A stretch of 64,000 nucleotides of DNA from Ferrimonas sp. YFM. GTDB lineage: Bacteria > Pseudomonadota > Gammaproteobacteria > Enterobacterales > Shewanellaceae. The notes under the pieces are model-generated. The model searched no databases. It was not told the DNA's origin and was given only the letters and a program-made list of their open reading frames with translations. The position numbers and the translations under genes were made by a program. The number at the start of each line of letters is the position of its first letter. Position 1 is the first letter of the stretch. Where the stretch lies: the NCBI RefSeq assembly GCF_030296015.1, contig NZ_AP027368.1, positions 3,038,001-3,102,000 of the forward strand. The letters run 5' to 3'. Positions 59,342-64,000 of this stretch are shown here, piece by piece.

Positions 59342-59914
59342 ATGGATTCTGTTGTTAATTCAGAAAACCTCAATGAAGAGGGGTCCCAACCTGAGGTTGG
59401 ATTCTTCGAGATTTCAAAAAACAAACTGCTCATTATGAGCATTGGCACTTTTGGGCTCTACAGCCTCTACTGGTTTTATCAAAACTGGTGCCGATACAAC
59501 CAGAGGGAGAATGCTGATACCTGGCCCATAGCCAGAACCATATTCAGCATCTTTTTCATGCATTCTCTTTGCGCGAGGATTGAAGCTTACTTCGAGCTGA
59601 AAAAGGGCCATGCTCCCTACGACCTTAATCAATACGCCACTCTGTACGTGCTGGTATGCCTAACTTCATTCCTTCCTGAACCCCAGAACCCTTCAGTCGC
59701 CATTCTAGTTGGATTGATAATCGCCATTGTTGGCGTAGCAGGATTCACATTTGTTTTGGTCAAAATACAAAACATCATCAATGTGGCTAATGGGGAAGGT
59801 TCGACGAGCATCAACGATAAACTGACAGGCATCAATTACGTTTGGTTGACTCTCGGCGGCCTGTTCTGGCTGAGTTGTTTGGCAAGTGCCGTATTCGCTT
59901 TGTCTATGCTTTAA
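59342..59914 (+). CDS. DUF4234-like membrane protein
   Basis: A 190-residue membrane protein with about four helices. The N-terminal block FFEISKNKLLIMSIGTFGLYSLYWFYQNW is typical of DUF4234-type proteins (pattern KLxxMSxxTxGxYxxYWFYxNW). The second of two tandem ATG codons (59342) is preferred, with GGAG five bases upstream. Function unknown. GC content is visibly lower than in the flagellar and metabolic genes. A terminator shared with the next, convergent gene follows. Confidence 0.7.
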   Translation: MDSVVNSENLNEEGSQPEVGFFEISKNKLLIMSIGTFGLYSLYWFYQNWCRYNQRENADTWPIARTIFSIFFMHSLCARIEAYFELKKGHAPYDLNQYATLYVLVCLTSFLPEPQNPSVAILVGLIIAIVGVAGFTFVLVKIQNIINVANGEGSTSINDKLTGINYVWLTLGGLFWLSCLASAVFALSML

Positions 59915-59929
59915 TTCGCCTGGAACATG

Positions 59930-59960
59930 GAGTTGCCGCGCTATGCGGCAACTCTGTTTG
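59930..59960. terminator. Hairpin between convergent genes
   Basis: GAGTTGCCGC, loop GCTAT, GCGGCAACTC, then TGTTTGT. 10-bp stem. Confidence 0.7.
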
Positions 59961-60012
59961 TCGACTCAGTTCTGCTAATCCTGCCTTACATTTCCTGAGT
60001 CAGTGTTAATGA

Positions 60013-60468
60013 TTAGTTTGTATCCAGCACCAGTGCAGTAATGGGCTTAAAGCTCAAGTCGTCAAAGGTGTAGGTATAAGTGATTTTCATACCTTTGATC
60101 TCGGTGAAGACCTCAAACCGGTCTTTTGCATTATTTGCGATCTGACCCAAGACCTGTTCCAAGTTAGAAAACCCCTCATCCGTCTTCAGGAATGCCACAT
60201 TCTCTTCTCTGGTCAGTTCGTTTTCCGCCACCATCTCCTTCAAAAGCTGATCAGTATCAATGATGTACATGTAATTCAACATGCAGCTTTTACTCACGTA
60301 AAGAGCTTGAACGCCAGACAGCGTGGTCATGTAATCGACCTTAAGCGGGATCTGCTCTTGTAACTCGGCAGCAACTCCCTTAAGCACCTTACACGCCTCT
60401 TTCGCAGTCTTTGCGTAAGAACCAAAAGACAATACCGTCAGCAACAAAATCAAAGAAAACTTTTTCAT
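60013..60468 (-). CDS. Exported protein of unknown function, 151 aa
   Basis: No family recognised. A clear signal peptide (MKKFSLILLLTVLSFGSYA) is followed by a ~130-residue mature part with two Cys (EACKVLKG and SKSCMLNY) that could form a disulfide. The middle is helical and acidic (LLKEMVAENELTREENVAFL), and the C-terminus is a beta-rich KGMKITYTYTFDDLSFKP. Probably periplasmic. AT-rich compared with the window average, alone between a membrane protein gene and an oxidoreductase gene. Confidence 0.65.
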   Translation of the reverse strand: MKKFSLILLLTVLSFGSYAKTAKEACKVLKGVAAELQEQIPLKVDYMTTLSGVQALYVSKSCMLNYMYIIDTDQLLKEMVAENELTREENVAFLKTDEGFSNLEQVLGQIANNAKDRFEVFTEIKGMKITYTYTFDDLSFKPITALVLDTN

Positions 60469-60747
60469 CTCACTTCCATGAATAGACTTGTCAAAGAAAC
60501 CTCAATCAGGCCTAGCTTACACTAATCGGATTTCCGTCCTCCATCCAGAAGGGTGGCTAACCTCTATGAGAAAATGCGCTGCATCAAACAGATGGCTGAA
60601 TCCGATACAGCAAAAGCCCATTTATGACCTTTGCGCATCAACTAAATGTATAAAATTCATCATGTTTTTGAGATCTGGGCTTCGGCAGTCCAACGGGTTT
60701 TCATGTAAGAATTCGGCCAATTTTTTTGCGTGTTGTTGAGGCGAGAA

Positions 60748-61848
60748 TTGAAGAGCTTATTTGAGCAGTCCCATATCGGAAGCATGAGACTGAAGAACCG
60801 TTTTGTCAGAAGCGCGACCTGGGAAAATATGACCACCGAAGATGGTCATATGACCGATAAGCTTTATGCAATCTACGATGAACTGGCCAAGGGCGAAGTG
60901 GGGCTGATCATCACCGGCTACGCCAACATCGTCCAGGAAGAACAGCCAAACCCGGGCATGATGGGGATCTACGATGACTCATTTATCAACGAGTACATCA
61001 GGCTGACCGACCTGGTCCACGACAGTGACGCAAAGATTGTGATGCAGCTTGCCTATGGCGGCACCAAGACCACTCACAATGTGGGCGAGCGAGTTATCTT
61101 CGCCCCCAGTGATGTGCCAGAAAGAGGCACCAAGACACAGGGCAAGGCGATGACCAAGGAGGAGATCGACTACATCGTCGATGCCTTCGCCAAGGCCGCC
61201 TGGAGAGCCAAAGAGGCTGGCTTTGATGGTGTGGAGATCCATGGCGCGCACACCTATCTGATCAATCAGTTCTTAAGCCCCTACTACAACCGCCGCGAAG
61301 ACGAATACGGTGGCAGCCTGAAAAACCGCATGAGATTCCTGCTGGAGATCTACGCCAAGATGCGCCAGATGGTCGGGGATGATTTCCCCATCATGGTGAA
61401 ACTGACCGCGTCGGAGTTTTTCGAAGGTGGACTCACCTTCGACGAGACAAGAGTCATCTGCAAAAACCTTGAAGCCATAGGCGTCGATGCCATCGAGATC
61501 TCCGGCAACATTCACGGCAAGGCAGACACCCTGGTGGGAAAGGAGTTTGACGAGCATAAGATTCAGGAAGAGGGCTACTTCCTGGATTTTGGCAAGGTGG
61601 TCAGCGAAGAGATCAATGTGCCGGTCATCACCGTCGGCGGCCTGTCTGACATCGAGACTCTGGAACAGATCGCCAGCAGCACCAAGATCGAGTACTTCGC
61701 CATTGCGCGGCCTCTGCTGGCCGAACCTCACCTGGTTAAGCGTTGGAAAGAGGGCGACCGCAGCCCAGTCATCTGTGAAAGATGCTCCAAGTGCCGCACC
61801 CGCAGAGGCAACTTCTGCGTGGTGCACAATAAGCGTAGAGTGCAGTAA
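60748..61848 (+). CDS. NADH:flavin oxidoreductase (old yellow enzyme family)
   Basis: An FMN-dependent TIM-barrel reductase of activated C=C bonds. The TTG at 60748 gives MKSLFEQSHIGSMRLKNRFVRSATWE, the standard N-terminus for the family, with GAGG six bases upstream; the longer GTG-initiated frame adds five odd residues. The substrate/FMN region has GVEIHGAHTYLINQFLSPYYNRREDEYGG, and the C-terminal FMN phosphate site is ITVGGLSD...FAIARPLLAEPHL. The tail has CERCSKCRTRRGNFC, a cysteine-rich segment like the iron-sulfur or zinc motifs in longer relatives such as 2,4-dienoyl-CoA reductase, although the protein ends soon after. 366 residues. Confidence 0.88.
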   Translation: MKSLFEQSHIGSMRLKNRFVRSATWENMTTEDGHMTDKLYAIYDELAKGEVGLIITGYANIVQEEQPNPGMMGIYDDSFINEYIRLTDLVHDSDAKIVMQLAYGGTKTTHNVGERVIFAPSDVPERGTKTQGKAMTKEEIDYIVDAFAKAAWRAKEAGFDGVEIHGAHTYLINQFLSPYYNRREDEYGGSLKNRMRFLLEIYAKMRQMVGDDFPIMVKLTASEFFEGGLTFDETRVICKNLEAIGVDAIEISGNIHGKADTLVGKEFDEHKIQEEGYFLDFGKVVSEEINVPVITVGGLSDIETLEQIASSTKIEYFAIARPLLAEPHLVKRWKEGDRSPVICERCSKCRTRRGNFCVVHNKRRVQ

Positions 61849-61967
61849 GGCTCCCAATCGGACAAGGGCACCAAGCTATCTTCCCCTCTTTATTCCAATT
61901 GTCGTTGGGATCGCGTAATTAAGAAACTTGGTGTCTGTGATTCGCAACTACAAAGTTAGCAAAAAGT

Positions 61968-62885
61968 CTACATCAGACCATCTAGAAATTCAGCCGCACT
62001 CAGATTCCCAATCTTCCGCGACATCTCCATCTTTTCGAACCCCAACTCTATATCACTTTGTGAACCTATCAAAAATAGAGCTTGATGATAAGGTACCACT
62101 CCCAGTGGATCTATTGGTGCAGTCATGATGCTCTCTTTCACAAACTCGAAATCTAAATTTGAAAGTTTTCCCTGCAAGAATAAAGTAGTGATAAGCAGCT
62201 TGCTATTAATGTCACCAACCTTCGCCAACTCTAATAACTTAACTTCACTCTCTTTAGAAAGAAGGCCACTTACAGATTGCTCATGATGGATCTTTTGATA
62301 GGTGGCGGCAATATGCCCCTTAGTATGTGCTTTATCCAAAAGAGAATTAAAAATTGAAACACTCATATCAACTTCTTCCTGCTTTCGGAGCTCTAAACCT
62401 AAGAGGTATTCGGCGTCCGCAATTCCTTTTGACACTAACACCTCAAGATGTTCTTTATAGTTTTCATCTCTATCTAGAAAGCCTACATAAGCGTATTCTA
62501 GTAAAATAGCATCTCCCAAATGAAGATTATCTTTCAATAATTTCTTTATCCATACTCTAGAGGTTGGTGCATACGCTACCAAAACATGGAGGTAAGCAAG
62601 GTTTCGTGATTGAATATCAGTTAGCCGAAAATCATAATTAGTCAGTTCACAGCACAACCTGACATCTATAACATTTAACACAAATTCTGACAAACCTTCT
62701 TCATCTAGTGGTTTAGACAAGAAGTCTATAAATGTAACTTTTCCTTCCTTAAGTCTGTTTAGCTCAAGAAGCCTTTCATCACCAATGAAATAATCACTAA
62801 ATTCATAAGGCAACGCAATGGCTTTCACAAAAGCCAATTGAAACACAACTAAAAACAATCCAATTTTAAGTTTTAATTTCTTCAT
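61968..62885 (-). CDS. AT-rich exported protein, possibly with Sel1/TPR-like helical repeats
   Basis: No family firmly recognised. The ATG at 62885 gives 305 residues with a signal peptide (MKKLKLKIGLFLVVFQLAFVKAIA). The mature part is mostly helical pairs, e.g. ILLEYAYVGFLDRDENYKEHLEVLVSKGIADAEYLLGLELRKQ and VKLLELAKVGDINSKLLITTLFLQGKLS. Its A-x-x-L-G spacing recalls Sel1/TPR repeats. Base composition is strikingly AT-rich against the rest of the window. This, with the adjacent transposase, suggests recent transfer. Confidence 0.65.
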   Translation of the reverse strand: MKKLKLKIGLFLVVFQLAFVKAIALPYEFSDYFIGDERLLELNRLKEGKVTFIDFLSKPLDEEGLSEFVLNVIDVRLCCELTNYDFRLTDIQSRNLAYLHVLVAYAPTSRVWIKKLLKDNLHLGDAILLEYAYVGFLDRDENYKEHLEVLVSKGIADAEYLLGLELRKQEEVDMSVSIFNSLLDKAHTKGHIAATYQKIHHEQSVSGLLSKESEVKLLELAKVGDINSKLLITTLFLQGKLSNLDFEFVKESIMTAPIDPLGVVPYHQALFLIGSQSDIELGFEKMEMSRKIGNLSAAEFLDGLM

Positions 62886-63024
62886 ACTACATGACCAAAG
62901 AAAAGGATTCCGCACTCGCCATGAATCATCACATGACACAGCGCCCCATAGGTGGACACCCATCCTAACAACTGATGCCACACCAGCGTCTATCCTTAGT
63001 TTTCATTCTCATGGAGCGAGAACG

Positions 63025-64000
63025 ATGCCTAAGGCCAGGAAACAACAAATCAGCTTGGACGATACCCGCTACTATCACTGCGTCAGCCGCTGTGTTCGGC
63101 GTGCCTTCCTCTGTGGCCATGACCCCTACACCGGAAAAAGCTATGAACACCGTAGAGACTGGGTGCAGGAAAGACTGCTGTCGCTGACAAAGGTTTATGC
63201 CATCGAAGTCATCGCCTTTGCCGTCATGAGCAATCACACTCACACGGTGTTTTACGTCAATATTGAAAAGGCCAACAGCTGGAGTGATTTAGAGGTCATC
63301 GAGCGCTGGCACCTGCTATTCACTGGCAACGCCATGACTCGTCGCTATTTGATAGAGGAAGAACGTGATGAGATGGAGAGTTGGGAGCAGCACCAGGTGG
63401 AGCAACTGGTGACGCTATACCGCCAGCGATTGACTGACATCAGCTGGTTTATGCGGACTCTGAACGAATTCATCGCCCGTAAAGCCAACAAGGAAGACAA
63501 CTGCAGCGGTCGATTCTGGGAGGGCAGATTCAAGTCACAAGCGCTGTTGGATGAGCAGGCCCTGCTCTCCTGTATGACTTATGTCGACCTCAATCCCATC
63601 AGAGCCAATATGGCTGACACCCCAGAGCAGTCAGACCATACCTCTATCCAACTGCGCATACGGGCAGCATTAGCCGGCAAACAGCCATATAGACTCAAAG
63701 CGTTTGATGTTGAAGATATCGAGAACTGTACCCTGCCCTGCCACCTCAATGATTATCTTGAGTTGGTGGAGTTCACAGGCAGAGCCATTCGACAAGACAA
63801 AGCAGGACATATGGCCAAAGGCACTGCCGACTTGCTCACCAGGTTGAACATAGAACTCGACAACTGGATGGAGCTCACCCAAGGGTTCGAATACCAGTTC
63901 CACCACCTAGCAGGTCGAGAACACAGCATGCGCAACTGCCGCCAAGCTGATCAACTAAAGCGAATACGGGGCTCAACCAACGCCAAACGATTACTCGCCT
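63025..64000 (+). mobile_element. REP-type Y1/HUH transposase (RAYT-like), partial
   Basis: The reading frame from the ATG at 63025 stays open to the right edge (at least 325 residues). N-terminus MPKARKQQISLDDTRYYHCVSRCVRRAFLCG is that of REP-associated/IS200-like transposases. The metal-binding HUH pair is His71-Thr-His73 in MSNHTHTVFY, and the nucleophilic Tyr is Tyr186 in SCMTYVDLNPIRA. Such enzymes are often single-copy and domesticated and act on short palindromic repeats. No flanking IS ends were found in the window. The near-palindrome GGTGGACACC lies ~70 bases upstream and may be a control site. Confidence 0.85.

Overview
The window reads as chromosomal DNA of a GC-rich marine-type gammaproteobacterium close to the Alteromonadales (Shewanella/Ferrimonas-like). 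This is inferred from seqA-pgm next to ybfF-DUF2788-ybfE-fldA, adjacent alaA-yfbR, a lafK/motY lateral-type flagellar locus, and a bkd operon with a PsrA-like operator. I cannot assign a species from sequence alone.

Layout. 1-12.2 kb is a lateral-type flagellar cluster in two divergent operons: motY-lafK-fliE-fliF-fliG-fliH (minus, running off the left edge) and fliM-N-P-Q-R-flhB-flhA (plus). Together they give the basal body, switch complex, export gate, a sigma-54 activator and a stator-associated T-ring protein. 12.2-18.5 kb holds a Nudix hydrolase and a minus-strand beta-oxidation operon (thiolase, bifunctional hydratase/3-hydroxyacyl-CoA dehydrogenase, acyl-CoA dehydrogenase, AMACR-like racemase/CoA-transferase). 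18.7-23.4 kb has an FKBP prolyl isomerase, a methyltransferase, a tRNA-Ser(GGA) gene followed by an unusual array of copies of its own 3' end, a CHAD protein, a lone pseudopilin and nadA. 23.6-27.5 kb is the branched-chain 2-oxoacid dehydrogenase operon. 27.5-35.8 kb is mostly housekeeping: astE-like, msrA, GNAT, thioesterase, pgm, seqA, ybfF, ybfE and fldA.

35.8-46.6 kb contains a two-gene unit of unknown function (membrane protein with a duplicated Cys-containing module), a DUF4442 protein, alaA, yfbR, an orphan plus-strand transcription unit, btuF facing away from a DUF2325 gene across a strong Fur box, a dGTPase and an RsgA-type GTPase with a leader peptide. 46.6-59.1 kb is accessory and sensory: a CII-like regulator, a secreted lipoprotein/hydrolase pair, a c-type cytochrome, a PAS-GGDEF-EAL-CZB c-di-GMP protein, ahpF/ahpC, an epoxide-hydrolase-like enzyme and a GAF/HD-GYP phosphodiesterase. 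59.1-64 kb is lower in GC and more mosaic: two small proteins of unknown function, an old-yellow-enzyme oxidoreductase, a very AT-rich exported protein and a REP-type (Y1/HUH) transposase cut by the right edge.

The most unusual structure is the tRNA-Ser tail array (20.04-20.65 kb). Five degenerate copies of the tRNA 3' end lie at 96-97 and then 143-144 bp spacing downstream of the real gene, an organisation reminiscent of the E. coli tyrT/rtT repeats. Other candidates are the 645-aa/157-aa gene pair, the Fur-controlled DUF2325 gene, a MetJ-like operator at msrA, and the orphan transcription unit at 41.2-41.55 kb. All calls were made by eye from sequence and recalled family knowledge. No searches or alignments were run.
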